Assembly: GCF_004804315.1 (NCBI RefSeq)
Contig: NZ_SRXX01000006.1
Coordinates: forward strand, 1 to 64,000
From: Flagellimonas onchidii
Lineage (GTDB): Bacteria; Bacteroidota; Bacteroidia; Flavobacteriales; Flavobacteriaceae
Reading direction: 5' to 3'
Length of the DNA: 64,000 nt
Position 1 is the stretch's first letter, and each line of letters opens with the position of its first letter. The translations under genes were made by a program, and so were the position numbers. Below are positions 38,748-48,106 of the stretch, piece by piece. The notes under the pieces are model-generated. The model saw nothing but the letters and a program-made list of their open reading frames with translations. It was not told where the DNA came from and did no database searches.

Positions 38748-40022
38748 ATGCATTTTTCAATCAAGACCAGTATTGAAGCTTATAAACTTTTTCTAGTGCT
38801 GCATCTAATTTCAACCCCTTTTGTGTTTGAGATGGATGCCCAAACAGCGCTAAAGGAAGTTTATTTCCCTAAAAGTGTAAACACTATTTCAAGGAGCATC
38901 TCATTTCAGAATAAACAAACATTTGAATTGACTGATATCGGTATATATGCCAGTAACGAATTTCAAGGAGCTCGCCTAAACGATTTTAAAAAGCTAAATG
39001 ACAGCACTGTTGCCGTATTCATTGAACCCGAAAACATACCTATCAATAACAGTGCTTATTATTCCTTCTTAATATGGGCCGAGAGCGAAAAAGAAATATA
39101 CCTAAACTTTAAATACCCCTCTAAATACAAGCACCGATACAGGCCTAAGATAAAACGTGTGGATCACGGCTGGAAAAAATTAAAGAAAAAAGATGTTATA
39201 AAAGATGGTAATGGAGCCATCATAAAAATACACGTTGACAAAACCCCTATTTTGGTATCCGCCCAAGAATTATCAACATCAAAAGCTACCGAAAAATGGA
39301 TAAACACCTTAGTTTCTGGCAGAGAAGATTATGTGCATCTATTATCGGCGGGCAAATCCAAATTTCAAAGAAACATTCCTGTTTTGGATATTTACAAAGG
39401 TTCAAAACAAGGAAAGCCCATTGTGGTGCTACTAACACGTCAACATCCGCCAGAAATCACAGGTTTTTTTGCCTACCAGTTTTTTTTAGAGACCATATTG
39501 GAAGAATCGGAACTTTCTAAGACCTTTTTTGAGAAATATAGGGTTTTGGCTTTCCCTATTGTTAATCCGGACGGTGTTGACCTCGGCCACTGGAGGCATA
39601 ATGGTGGTGGTGTAGATCTTAACAGGGACTGGGCCGTGTTCAACCAACCAGAAACCAGGAATGTTGCAACCTTTATAACCAATTCCAAGAACGATGGCGG
39701 AGGTAAAATTATACTGGGGTTAGATTTTCACTCTACATACAAAGATATTTTTTACACCAATAAAACCAGAGCAAAGACCGCCATGCCCAATTTTATTCCC
39801 CAGTGGTTCAAAAGTTTGGAAAAAAACATACCTAATTACGAGGTAAATGAAAACAAAAACGATAGTAAAACCCCCAATACCAAAGGATGGTTTTTATATG
39901 GTCATGATGCTGTTGGTATAACATATGAGATAGGTGACTCCACACCTAAAAGGAAAATAAAACTTATTGGAAAAGTTTCAGCACTGGAAATGATGAGAAT
40001 TTTAGTGGAAAACTCGGAATAA
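38748..40022 (+). CDS. Secreted M14-family zinc carboxypeptidase
   Basis: The 424-residue protein has an N-terminal hydrophobic signal (about 12-27), a beta-rich N-terminal domain (about 35-165), and an M14 catalytic domain (about 195-415). Zinc ligands are His233 and Glu236 (RQHPPEITG) and His328 (LDFHSTY); Arg/Asn of LNRDW bind the substrate carboxylate; Glu394 (ITYEIGDS) is the general base. It removes C-terminal residues from peptides outside the cytoplasm. It is 60 bases upstream of susC, so its products are probably taken up by the SusC/SusD pair. Confidence 0.9.
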   Translation: MHFSIKTSIEAYKLFLVLHLISTPFVFEMDAQTALKEVYFPKSVNTISRSISFQNKQTFELTDIGIYASNEFQGARLNDFKKLNDSTVAVFIEPENIPINNSAYYSFLIWAESEKEIYLNFKYPSKYKHRYRPKIKRVDHGWKKLKKKDVIKDGNGAIIKIHVDKTPILVSAQELSTSKATEKWINTLVSGREDYVHLLSAGKSKFQRNIPVLDIYKGSKQGKPIVVLLTRQHPPEITGFFAYQFFLETILEESELSKTFFEKYRVLAFPIVNPDGVDLGHWRHNGGGVDLNRDWAVFNQPETRNVATFITNSKNDGGGKIILGLDFHSTYKDIFYTNKTRAKTAMPNFIPQWFKSLEKNIPNYEVNENKNDSKTPNTKGWFLYGHDAVGITYEIGDSTPKRKIKLIGKVSALEMMRILVENSE

Positions 40023-40082
40023 TGATAAAAACACATAGTCTTTAATAATTGGTATCCCAAATACTGAACCATAACCTACATT

Positions 40083-43000
40083 ATGAACAAACTACTCAAA
40101 AGAATACCCTTGTCATTTATTTTATTGGCAAGCACAATCCATGCTCAAAGGACCATAACCGGCACCGTAAGCGATGATTTTGACATATTGCCCGGAGCAA
40201 CAATACTTGTAAAAGGAACAAATCAAGGAACTACTACAGACTTTGATGGAAAATATTCCATTGAAGTTCCTGGCGACAATGTCGTTCTGGTATTCACCTA
40301 TCTTGGATACAAAGACAAAGAGATAGAGGTAGGTGACAAAATCTTGATAAATGTACTATTGGAAGAAGATGCCCAAGCTCTTGATGAGGTGGTGGTAAAC
40401 GCTTTAGGTATAGAAGTTGACAAAAAAACACTCGGCTCTACAGTTTCCAAGATCAAGGCTGAAGATATGGCCACTTCAGGAGAGGTAAATATTATCAATG
40501 CCCTGCAGGCCAAAGCTTCAGGTGTTAGAATAGCTCGTTCTAACGGAGATCCAGGAGCGGGCTCCAATATCCAAATTCGGGGAGCAAATACCATTTCGGG
40601 CAGTACACAGCCCTTAATTATCCTAGATGGTGTGCCTATTAGCAATGATAATGAAAATGGCAGTAACGATCCAGATGCCGGAACATCCCAGCAATCCAGA
40701 ATGAATGATATCAACGAAGATGACATCGAATCAATAGACATCTTAAAAGGGGCGTCTGCAGCTGCCATTTGGGGTTCACAAGCTGCCAATGGGGTAATTG
40801 TTATAACAACCAAAAGAGGTAGAGATACAGGAAAACTAAATGTAGAGTACAAAACAACCATTTATATAGACAAAATAGCTAATCTTCACCCCCTACAAAC
40901 CACCTATGGGCAAGGTAGAGATGGAGTTTATGTAAACGACACCAATATCTCATGGGGAGATAGAATAGCATCTCGACCAGGTGGAGCCGACGAGTTCTAT
41001 ACAAAAGATGAAGAAGGCTTTTATACCGATCAAAATGGTATTGAGTGGTTATTGGTCAAATCCAAAAATTCCAGACAAACCTTTATAGAAAGCAATATGG
41101 ATAAAGTTTTTCGGGAAGCCTTTTCGCAAAAACACAACCTTAGTATAAACAACGCCAATGAAAATGGCCGATATCGTTTTAGTTTGGCTTCGGTGAATCA
41201 ACAAGGGGTTATTAAAACGAGTGACTACAAAAGAATAAATTTAGGATTTAGCGGAAAATACAAGTTCAACGATAAACTAGATGTATATTTCCGAACAAGA
41301 TACACCAATACCAAATCCAATCGAATACAACAAAGTTCTAATACTGCTGGCCTGCTGCTAGGTCTGTTGAGGAACGCTCCAGACTTTGACATTTCAGGAT
41401 ATACAGGAACATACACCAATGAGGATGGAGAGCAAAGCATAAACAGGCACCGTTCATACAGAAATCCAATAGGAGCAAGTACAAATCCCGGCTACAACAA
41501 TCCGCTATGGACACTATATCGACAAAAAAGCCCTAATGTAGTCGATAGAATTATCGCTTCGGCAGATTTTAATTACAAGTATAACAAGTGGCTTCGATTT
41601 AAGTTCAGAGGCAGTTATGATTCCTATTTTGATGAAAGAAGATACTTTTTCCCAATCCATACAGCCGGAAGAGGCACGGGAAGGTTCAACCTGGATAACA
41701 TTAACAACAGAGTAGTAAACTTCGATTTCATTGCAAGAACCCGAAATCTAAAAATCAGTAAAAAACTGAAAGGAAATCTTTTAGTCGGGTATAATTTCAA
41801 TGACAGAAACAGAAAATCGGTTTACAATCAAGGAAGCAATTTTTTGGTAGATTCAGAGAAGCAAGTTTTCTCAAATTCTGCCCAAATTGAAACACCTAGG
41901 CATTTTATCACCCAAAGACAAAAATTCAGGCTTTATTACGCAGGCGGCCTTAACTACGCAGATCAATTATTTTTAAACACCTCGGGGGCGGTTGAACAGG
42001 CTTCAACCGTGAACGGGGCGTTCTTTTATCCTTCCGTAGACATTTCTTGGATTTTTACCGAGTTAGAAGGGCTGAACAACAGTTTAATACTAAGCTCAGG
42101 AAAATTGCGATTGGGTGTTGGCCAAGTGGGTGTAGAACCAAGAGCCCATAGAGCGCAAACTTCATACGAAACCCCTACTTACTCTGATTACTCCGATCCT
42201 TTAAGTCTCGAAGATTTTGGTGGAGGATTCAGAGTAAACAACAATCTAGGAAATCCCAATTTAAAACCAGAAATCAAAACAGAATATGAAGTTGGACTGG
42301 ACTTGACGTTTTTCGATAATAGACTTTCCTTGAACGGCACATATTATTATAATAAAGTAGTAGACATACTTATTCCGATACCAAAATCGCCTAGTACTGG
42401 TGCTGATGATATTTATGGAAACGGAGCCAGTTTGGAAAATAAGGGCCTAGAGTTCGATTTTAAATATGACTTTATAAAAAACAACAGAGGATTGAAAGCA
42501 TCTATTTATGGTAATTTCAACAATAATAAAAACAAGGTACTCTCAATTTTGGGGTCAACCTCCATATCACTAACGGGTAATTCAATCAGCTCAAGAGCAA
42601 TTGTCGGATACCCAATGGGCACTTTATGGGGTTCAAAAGCCTTAAGAAATTCAGATGGCACGTTCGATTTGGATGAAAATGGATTTCCACAACTTGATCC
42701 TGAACAAGGTGTTTTGGGCGACCCCAATCCAGAATGGAGAGGCGGAATTGGATTACGAATCAATTATAGGAGTTTCTTCTTTAATACACTGTTCGAACAC
42801 TCTCAAGGAGGTGTTTTTGCAGAAAGAACCCGTTTCATTCTGCGAAACTTCGGTACACATGCCGATGTAGGATATACGGTAACACCATCAGTTGATTTAA
42901 TAGATAGAGCTGGAATTATCCACCCGGCCGGAACACCTGTTCGAGGAAACATCAGGGATTTTGGTGCAGGGCCAGTGCTACTGAACGAATCATACTATTC

Positions 43001-43304
43001 AACCATTGGAGGTGGTTTTGGTTCCTCCGTTATCAATGAATTTGCAATTAACCAAGATGCCACCTGGACTCGTTTAAGCGAACTCACAATGGGGTACACT
43101 CTTAACTCTGAAAGATTTCGCGAAAAAACAAAATTGTCATCAATTTCTTTTACCTTAACAGGAAGGAATCTGTTTTTATGGACCGATATCTTAGGAATAG
43201 ACCCACAAACAAACCAGACCGGGGTAGGCAATGGTTTTGGCATAGATTATTTTACAAATCCAGCCTCAAAAACATATTCTTTCACACTGGAAATCAAATA
43301 TTAA
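40083..43304 (+). CDS. SusC/RagA-family TonB-dependent outer-membrane transporter
   Basis: The 1073-residue protein has a signal peptide (1-21, STIHAQ), a carboxypeptidase-regulatory-like domain (about 24-98, ITGTVSDDFDILPGATILVKGTNQGTTTDFDG), a TonB box region (DEVVVNALG), a plug domain (about 120-240, ending IDILKGASAAAIWGSQAANGVIVITTKRG), and a 22-strand barrel ending in aromatic SFTLEIKY. It pumps bound oligomers across the outer membrane with TonB energy. susD follows after 5 bases. The M14 neighbour points to peptide rather than glycan substrate. Confidence 0.95.
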   Translation: MNKLLKRIPLSFILLASTIHAQRTITGTVSDDFDILPGATILVKGTNQGTTTDFDGKYSIEVPGDNVVLVFTYLGYKDKEIEVGDKILINVLLEEDAQALDEVVVNALGIEVDKKTLGSTVSKIKAEDMATSGEVNIINALQAKASGVRIARSNGDPGAGSNIQIRGANTISGSTQPLIILDGVPISNDNENGSNDPDAGTSQQSRMNDINEDDIESIDILKGASAAAIWGSQAANGVIVITTKRGRDTGKLNVEYKTTIYIDKIANLHPLQTTYGQGRDGVYVNDTNISWGDRIASRPGGADEFYTKDEEGFYTDQNGIEWLLVKSKNSRQTFIESNMDKVFREAFSQKHNLSINNANENGRYRFSLASVNQQGVIKTSDYKRINLGFSGKYKFNDKLDVYFRTRYTNTKSNRIQQSSNTAGLLLGLLRNAPDFDISGYTGTYTNEDGEQSINRHRSYRNPIGASTNPGYNNPLWTLYRQKSPNVVDRIIASADFNYKYNKWLRFKFRGSYDSYFDERRYFFPIHTAGRGTGRFNLDNINNRVVNFDFIARTRNLKISKKLKGNLLVGYNFNDRNRKSVYNQGSNFLVDSEKQVFSNSAQIETPRHFITQRQKFRLYYAGGLNYADQLFLNTSGAVEQASTVNGAFFYPSVDISWIFTELEGLNNSLILSSGKLRLGVGQVGVEPRAHRAQTSYETPTYSDYSDPLSLEDFGGGFRVNNNLGNPNLKPEIKTEYEVGLDLTFFDNRLSLNGTYYYNKVVDILIPIPKSPSTGADDIYGNGASLENKGLEFDFKYDFIKNNRGLKASIYGNFNNNKNKVLSILGSTSISLTGNSISSRAIVGYPMGTLWGSKALRNSDGTFDLDENGFPQLDPEQGVLGDPNPEWRGGIGLRINYRSFFFNTLFEHSQGGVFAERTRFILRNFGTHADVGYTVTPSVDLIDRAGIIHPAGTPVRGNIRDFGAGPVLLNESYYSTIGGGFGSSVINEFAINQDATWTRLSELTMGYTLNSERFREKTKLSSISFTLTGRNLFLWTDILGIDPQTNQTGVGNGFGIDYFTNPASKTYSFTLEIKY

Positions 43305-43309
43305 AACTT

Positions 43310-44740
43310 ATGAAAACAAAAACTTATATCGGAATATTTTTTGCTTTCCTCATGTTTTCATGCGATGAATCATTTGAAGAGCTAAACCGTAACCCAAATG
43401 CCATAACCGCTGATGAGTTGATTCCTCCAAACTTGCTCATCAAAGGAACCATGCTGGCCGATATTGCCATGAACGTAAGTCACCTCCAACGTATTTCAGG
43501 AATGTGGTCTGGTCAATATAGGGGCGAACTGGCACTTTACTTAGGCATATACAATTATGATATATCCTCTGAAGAATCCAATAGTGCATGGGGCTATCTG
43601 TATAATGGCATTATCAGACAAAACAGACAAATGACCAAATTCTATGATTTAAATGGAATCAATGGAGAAGGAATGCTCATAACCGCAATTACGAGGATAA
43701 TTGAAGCACATGCAGCCGGAACGGCGACTGCAATTTGGGGAGATATTCCTTATTCCGAAGCAGTATTGGGAATAGAAGATCCAAAATTTGACCAACAAGT
43801 TGAAGTCTATGAATCTTTACAAACCCTTTTGGATGAAGCCATTATCTTATTGGAAAGTGATAACACCGAGGATGACCTAGAAGAGGATATTTTCTTTGGA
43901 GGAGATAAAGAAAAATGGAAACAAACAGCATATACCTTAAAAGCTAGATATTATTTACAGACAAGACAATATAATTTGGCACACGAAGCCGCGCAAAATG
44001 GTATTTCGGAACACGAGGGAACCATGAGATTTATACCATTGTCAAGTGGAACATTTGGCACTGAAAACTTATTATACAGATTTATGATAGGTAGCAGAAC
44101 GGGATATCTAAGTGCCTCCGACACCTACTGTAGAAACCTATTAAGCACCAATTCTGGTAATAGGAATAATGCTAAAACAGATGAAAAAGCTAGGAGAAAT
44201 TTTTTAAATGCTGGAGGCAAATCAGGCAGTCGTGCAACAAACATTATAAACGGTGAATTTACTCCCATGAATTTGGTAAGCTATCAGGAAAACTTGTTGA
44301 TTTTAGCAGAAACAGCTACAAGAACCATCTCTTTTGAAGAGGGGCTTGCTCAGCTTAATTTGGTAAGGGAGTTTTTGGAATCTGAAGATTCTTTTGACCT
44401 GAGATTCTCTTCAGATGAAGACAATAAAATCTATGAACCTTATGAAGCTGTTGATTTTGAAAATGGAGGGATGGAAAACGAAGATGGTATTGATCCAACC
44501 AGGGCCCTATTGCGTGAAATAATAGAAGAGCGCTATGTAACTGGTTTTGGCACATTTATTCCTTGGAACGATTTAAGGCGTTTACGCACTGAAGAAGATA
44601 TTGTTGTTCCAGTACCTTTTAACAGATTAGGAATTTCAATACATCCACAACGTTTTATAATATCCCAAAATGAGTTGAACTCCAATACCAATGCCCCTAA
44701 TGGATTATCAATTTTTGACCCTACTCCTATTAATCAATAA
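43310..44740 (+). CDS. SusD/RagB-family outer-membrane lipoprotein
   Basis: The real start is the ATG at 43310 (MKTKTYIGIFFAFLMFSCDESFEEL, 476 residues); the longer frame overlaps susC. The lipobox is FMFS/C, giving a lipid-anchored Cys after residue 16 (LMFSC). The sequence (FEELNRNPNAITADELIPPNLLIKG, WSGQYRG) is of the SusD-like_2 type, with TPR-like helices that cap SusC and bind substrate at the surface. No glycoside hydrolase, regulator or sulfatase gene follows. Confidence 0.94.
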   Translation: MKTKTYIGIFFAFLMFSCDESFEELNRNPNAITADELIPPNLLIKGTMLADIAMNVSHLQRISGMWSGQYRGELALYLGIYNYDISSEESNSAWGYLYNGIIRQNRQMTKFYDLNGINGEGMLITAITRIIEAHAAGTATAIWGDIPYSEAVLGIEDPKFDQQVEVYESLQTLLDEAIILLESDNTEDDLEEDIFFGGDKEKWKQTAYTLKARYYLQTRQYNLAHEAAQNGISEHEGTMRFIPLSSGTFGTENLLYRFMIGSRTGYLSASDTYCRNLLSTNSGNRNNAKTDEKARRNFLNAGGKSGSRATNIINGEFTPMNLVSYQENLLILAETATRTISFEEGLAQLNLVREFLESEDSFDLRFSSDEDNKIYEPYEAVDFENGGMENEDGIDPTRALLREIIEERYVTGFGTFIPWNDLRRLRTEEDIVVPVPFNRLGISIHPQRFIISQNELNSNTNAPNGLSIFDPTPINQ

Positions 44741-44756
44741 AAAGAATGATCATTAA

Positions 44757-44770
44757 ATTGGAAAACCAAT
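44757..44770. terminator. Weak hairpin between converging susD and dinB-like genes
   Basis: ATTGG-AAAA-CCAAT forms a perfect 5-bp stem in the 29-base gap between converging genes. It overlaps the end of the minus-strand gene by one base. There is no long T-run, so it is a weak call. Confidence 0.3.
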
Positions 44771-45279
44771 CACCATTTCCCGGCATAGGCTAATGAATCT
44801 CCGGAACTTTCCAGAAGATAGGCGCGCCTAATCCTATTCACCTGCCTTATATGCAGATAATCATGGGCTAACCAACTATTTAAAAAGGATCGTGCGGTAA
44901 TTGGACCTAAATCAGGATGATCAACGGCATTTTCCCATTTTGGGTTGGACAATCCTCTTAACCAAGCTATTGAGTTTTGACGTTCTTGATGCCATCGTTC
45001 AACCGATGATTCAAAATTTTGACCCCTGTAATTTCGGGAAATAGCCCAACCGGGTGGATCAATGGGAATCAAAGGTTTCTCTGGAGTGTTCAGCGCATGG
45101 TTGATGCGAATCCTGAAATCCTCGACTTCCTCATCAATTAAATGACAAACGATTTCAAGTATGCTCCAATCCTTTGGATTGACTTTCCACTTAACAAATT
45201 CGGAAGGCAATCCTTGGAATATTCCAAGAAACACCTTCCGATTTCTTTCAAGTTCATTTATGACATTGGAAACATCCAC
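44770..45279 (-). CDS. DinB-family four-helix metal protein
   Basis: The start is a GTG at 45279 (169 residues), 10 bases after the rhodanese gene. The three likely metal histidines fit the DinB fold: ILEIVCHLIDEE (about residue 45), and HDYLHIRQVNRIR (about 134-138). DinB-like proteins in Bacteroidetes include thiol transferases and proteins of unknown function; the rhodanese partner and nearby redoxins make a thiol-related role plausible, but this is inference. Confidence 0.85.
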   Translation of the reverse strand: MDVSNVINELERNRKVFLGIFQGLPSEFVKWKVNPKDWSILEIVCHLIDEEVEDFRIRINHALNTPEKPLIPIDPPGWAISRNYRGQNFESSVERWHQERQNSIAWLRGLSNPKWENAVDHPDLGPITARSFLNSWLAHDYLHIRQVNRIRRAYLLESSGDSLAYAGKW

Positions 45280-45289
45280 GGCATAGAAT

Positions 45290-45601
45290 TTATTCTGCTA
45301 CTTCACCTTCCCAATTCATGAAACCTCCTTCGAGGTTATAGGTATTTTCAATGCCAACACTATTCATTATGGCACAGGCTTGGGCACTTCGGTTACCTGA
45401 TCGGCAGTAAACGTAGTAGTTCTTAGACTTATCGAGCTTCTCAATTTCGTCTAAAAACTCCTGCCCTAAATAAATATCTATGTTGGTTGCTCTGGGAATA
45501 TAACCCTCTTCTACTTCCACTGGTGTTCTTACATCGAGGATGAAGGCGTTGGTGTCATTTTCCAATTGTTCTTCCCATTCTTCTTGTGATAAATCTGACA
45601 T
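45290..45601 (-). CDS. Single-domain rhodanese-like protein
   Basis: I choose the ATG at 45601 (MSDLSQEEWEEQL, 103 residues); the longer frame would run into the redoxin gene's terminator and lacks homology. The catalytic loop is YCRSGNRSAQA, with the active cysteine in CRSGNR, the typical single-domain rhodanese or sulfurtransferase loop. It shuttles persulfide sulfur in the cytoplasm. It is followed by the DinB-like gene. Confidence 0.9.
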   Translation of the reverse strand: MSDLSQEEWEEQLENDTNAFILDVRTPVEVEEGYIPRATNIDIYLGQEFLDEIEKLDKSKNYYVYCRSGNRSAQACAIMNSVGIENTYNLEGGFMNWEGEVAE

Positions 45602-45622
45602 CTTTAAAAGTTTAAGTTTAGC

Positions 45623-45655
45623 AAAAATAAAAATCCGGAGCATTACCCCGGATTT
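45623..45655 (-). terminator. Intrinsic terminator after the redoxin gene
   Basis: On the minus strand AAATCCGG and CCGGATTT pair around a nine-base loop, followed by TTATTTTT. It lies in the gap after the redoxin stop (45676), so the rhodanese-DinB pair probably needs its own promoter or read-through. Confidence 0.75.
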
Positions 45656-45675
45656 AAACATGCGTAATTTTCCTT

Positions 45676-46293
45676 TTAAGTTTTTATAGTACATCCTATG
45701 GCCCTAGTCTTGGTAACTTTTATCTCTTTTCTGGCCAACATGGCGTCCACTGCATTTTCTACGTATTTCTCGTCTACTTTAGATGCGCTTTGGTAATTAT
45801 CATCGATGGCTCCAATATATCTGACAACGTTTCCATTCGCTGTTTTTTCCAACAGAAAAACATGGGGCGTCCTTGTAGCTCCATATTGCGGATAAACGGT
45901 TTGTCCTTCATCTAGTAAATAAGGAAAAGTGAATCCTTTTTCGGCTGCTCGAGTTTTCATTTTGGCAAAGCTATCACCAGGTTTCTTTGAAGGATTGTTG
46001 GGATTAATGGCGATAACTGGTACTCCTTTTGACTTATATTTTGCATCCAGAGCATTGATTCTGTCTTCATACGTCACAGAATATGGGCACGTATTACACG
46101 TAAAAATCACTAAAAAACCTTTGGCTTCGTTGTAATCTGAAAGGGAAACCATGGAACCGTCCACATTTTTTAAGGAGAAATCCGTTGCAATATCCCCAAT
46201 AGCATACCCCTCATATTTCGAGGTTAAGTTTCCAGAGAAAGCTCCCAGCGTAACCACCAGAGCGATCAGTCCAAAGATTTTAAGCGTTTTCAT
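45676..46293 (-). CDS. Secreted thioredoxin-fold redoxin (AhpC/TSA-like)
   Basis: The 205-residue protein has a signal peptide (about 1-22, GAFSGN) and a thioredoxin fold opening YAIGDIATDFSLKNVDGSMVSLSDY. The active site is CNTCPY (about 71-76), the form seen in Bacteroidetes periplasmic redoxins. Cys201 near the C-terminus (AIGCTIKT) could be a resolving or structural cysteine. It lies 4 bases after the TlpA-like gene, so the two are one unit. Confidence 0.88.
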   Translation of the reverse strand: MKTLKIFGLIALVVTLGAFSGNLTSKYEGYAIGDIATDFSLKNVDGSMVSLSDYNEAKGFLVIFTCNTCPYSVTYEDRINALDAKYKSKGVPVIAINPNNPSKKPGDSFAKMKTRAAEKGFTFPYLLDEGQTVYPQYGATRTPHVFLLEKTANGNVVRYIGAIDDNYQSASKVDEKYVENAVDAMLARKEIKVTKTRAIGCTIKT

Positions 46294-46297
46294 GTCA

Positions 46298-46855
46298 TCA
46301 GTTTATAAATTTATTCAGTTCGTCATTCAATTCGTCGTAGGTAAAACCACGTTCGTAAAAACTTCGTTTGTTCTTATTATAAATTAAGGTAGCAGGTATA
46401 CCCCCACCCCATGCTTCGTCAATTTTAGGAATCCACTCATTTTGTTTTGGGTCATCCAAAATCACCACCTTTCCCTTAAGTCCTTTCTTTTCCACAAAGG
46501 GCTCCAATCGTGTTTTCCACATCGAAGGCATGTCCAGACTCACCAACACCAGCTCTACATTATTACCTTTTTGCTCTTCATAAACTTTTTCGAAATATGG
46601 AAGTTCCTCAATACAAGGCTTGCACCAAGTTGCCCAAAAATTGATAATATAGGTTTTGCCATCATCCTTATATAAAAGCGGTTTCAAACCTTCATAATCA
46701 TATACAGGAAATTTTACCGGATCATTTTCATCCATTTGCACTCCCGCATGGGCCACTTCTTTATGGGTTTGGGCAGTTTCCTTACTCTTTGATTTCTCTC
46801 CGCAGCCCACCATCAATAAAATGGAACAAGACCACAAAAACAACAAGTGCTTCAT
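46298..46855 (-). CDS. TlpA-family lipoprotein disulfide reductase
   Basis: The ATG at 46855 (MKHLLFLWSCSILLMVGCGEK, 185 residues) gives a lipoprotein with lipobox LMVG/C. The thioredoxin domain has WATWCKPCIEELPYFEKVY, the TlpA active site, and a cis-Pro region GGIPATLIYN. It reduces or isomerises disulfides in the periplasm. It is divergent from the marR gene, and the 132-base gap between them holds the MarR-type inverted repeat. Confidence 0.9.
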   Translation of the reverse strand: MKHLLFLWSCSILLMVGCGEKSKSKETAQTHKEVAHAGVQMDENDPVKFPVYDYEGLKPLLYKDDGKTYIINFWATWCKPCIEELPYFEKVYEEQKGNNVELVLVSLDMPSMWKTRLEPFVEKKGLKGKVVILDDPKQNEWIPKIDEAWGGGIPATLIYNKNKRSFYERGFTYDELNDELNKFIN

Positions 46856-46954
46856 TATCTGGTATTTACAAATTAAAATTAACCAATGTAGTTCCCTTGG
46901 AACTGTTTTTAACAAAAATTTATCTGTTAAAGCTAGGTGCGAAGTTAATTATAG

Positions 46955-46970
46955 ATATACATTTGTATAT
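46955..46970. promoter_or_regulatory. Palindromic operator overlapping the -7 box of the marR promoter
   Basis: ATATAC-ATTT-GTATAT is a perfect inverted repeat with 6-base arms. TACATTTG (46958-46965), a perfect TAnnTTTG -7 box on the plus strand, lies inside it. A dimeric regulator bound here would block transcription, so autorepression by the MarR protein encoded 18 bases downstream is the simple reading. Confidence 0.7.
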
Positions 46971-46987
46971 ACAATTATTGTATCAAC

Positions 46988-47434
46988 ATGAATGTAGAGG
47001 AAATTATAAAAACAGAAAAGAAGCTTCCTTTAAAAATGAGGACCATGATTCATTTTGCCTTGGTCAGCAACAAAATTGTTGAGCAATTTGCCGCTGCCCT
47101 TAAGCCTTTTGAAATTTCCCAGCAACAATTTAATGTAATGCGGATTTTAAGGGGGCAAAAAGGTAAGCCCGCGAATTTGTCAACCATCAACGAACGCATG
47201 GTGACTAAAATGAGTAATACTACCCGATTGGTTGATAAATTGATTACCAAAGGTTATGTAGATCGGTCAGTGTGTCCATCTAACCGACGTAAGGTCGAAA
47301 TTTTAATTACCGATGAAGGCAAAAAGGTTTTGGAAAAACTTGATGTCGTCATTAAAGAAACGGAAAACAAAATCCTTAAAGATTTTACCAATAAAGAATT
47401 GGAAGAACTGAACATATTATTAGATAAATTTTAA
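46988..47434 (+). CDS. MarR-family transcriptional regulator
   Basis: The 148-residue protein has a winged helix with recognition helix around INERMVTKMSNTTRLVDKLITKGYV (about 68-91) and a wing reading RSVCPSNRRKVEILIT (94-109). One cysteine, Cys96, sits in the wing base, a place where some family members sense oxidants; this is inference. It begins a plus-strand operon with the nitroreductase (1-base gap) and yceI. Confidence 0.9.
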   Translation: MNVEEIIKTEKKLPLKMRTMIHFALVSNKIVEQFAAALKPFEISQQQFNVMRILRGQKGKPANLSTINERMVTKMSNTTRLVDKLITKGYVDRSVCPSNRRKVEILITDEGKKVLEKLDVVIKETENKILKDFTNKELEELNILLDKF

Positions 47435-47435
47435 A

Positions 47436-48068
47436 ATGAGCAATATCCTAGAAAATAGAACCTGGCGTTATGCCACCAAAAAATTCGATAGTACCAAAAG
47501 GGTGTCAGATGAAGATTTAGAGTTGTTATTGGAAGCGACCAGATTGAGCGCATCGTCATATGGATTACAACCTTACCACATTTTTGTAATTACCGATCAA
47601 GAGACAAAGGAAAAACTAAGACCTGTTTCGTGGGGGCAATCCCAAATTACGGATGCATCACACATCATTGTCTTTGCTAACGTAACCGATTTTGGGGAAG
47701 AGTTAATGGATGGGTATCTGGAAAATGTGAGTTCTACACGGAATATTCCAACGGAAGGACTCCAAGGTTATGGAGATTTTATGAAATCCAAACTATTAGA
47801 GCTACCCTTGGAAACCAAAAGCATTTGGGCCTCAAAGCAAGTCTATATTGCTTTTAGCAATATGATGCAGGCAGCAGCCGAGTTAAAAATTGATACCTGC
47901 CCCATGGAAGGCTTTCAGGCGGCAGCATACAACCAGATTCTAGGTTTGGAAGAAAAAGATCTTAATGCATCCGTTGTGCTAGCCGTGGGCTACCGTTCCG
48001 AAGAGGATGAAACACAACACTATGCCAAAGTAAGAAAATCAAAAGAAGAATTATTTACATATATATAA
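47436..48068 (+). CDS. NAD(P)H-dependent nitroreductase family oxidoreductase
   Basis: The 210-residue FMN-binding protein opens with RTWRYATKKFDSTKRVSDEDLELLLEATRLSASSYGLQPY, the NfsB-like FMN and substrate region, and continues with YIAFSNMMQAAAELKIDTCPMEGF. It reduces nitro compounds or quinones with NAD(P)H. One base separates it from marR, so translation is coupled; MarR probably controls it. Confidence 0.92.
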   Translation: MSNILENRTWRYATKKFDSTKRVSDEDLELLLEATRLSASSYGLQPYHIFVITDQETKEKLRPVSWGQSQITDASHIIVFANVTDFGEELMDGYLENVSSTRNIPTEGLQGYGDFMKSKLLELPLETKSIWASKQVYIAFSNMMQAAAELKIDTCPMEGFQAAAYNQILGLEEKDLNASVVLAVGYRSEEDETQHYAKVRKSKEELFTYI

Positions 48069-48106
48069 ACCCTAATTATTTAAAAACGAAAATTAATTAC
48101 ACAATC

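Noticed and set aside
43178..43310. Upstream start for susD inside susC
   Set aside because: The ATG at 43310 gives an immediate lipoprotein signal; the extension is susC out of frame.
45602..45694. Longer rhodanese N-terminus
   Set aside because: It is encoded by the terminator hairpin and the end of the redoxin gene.
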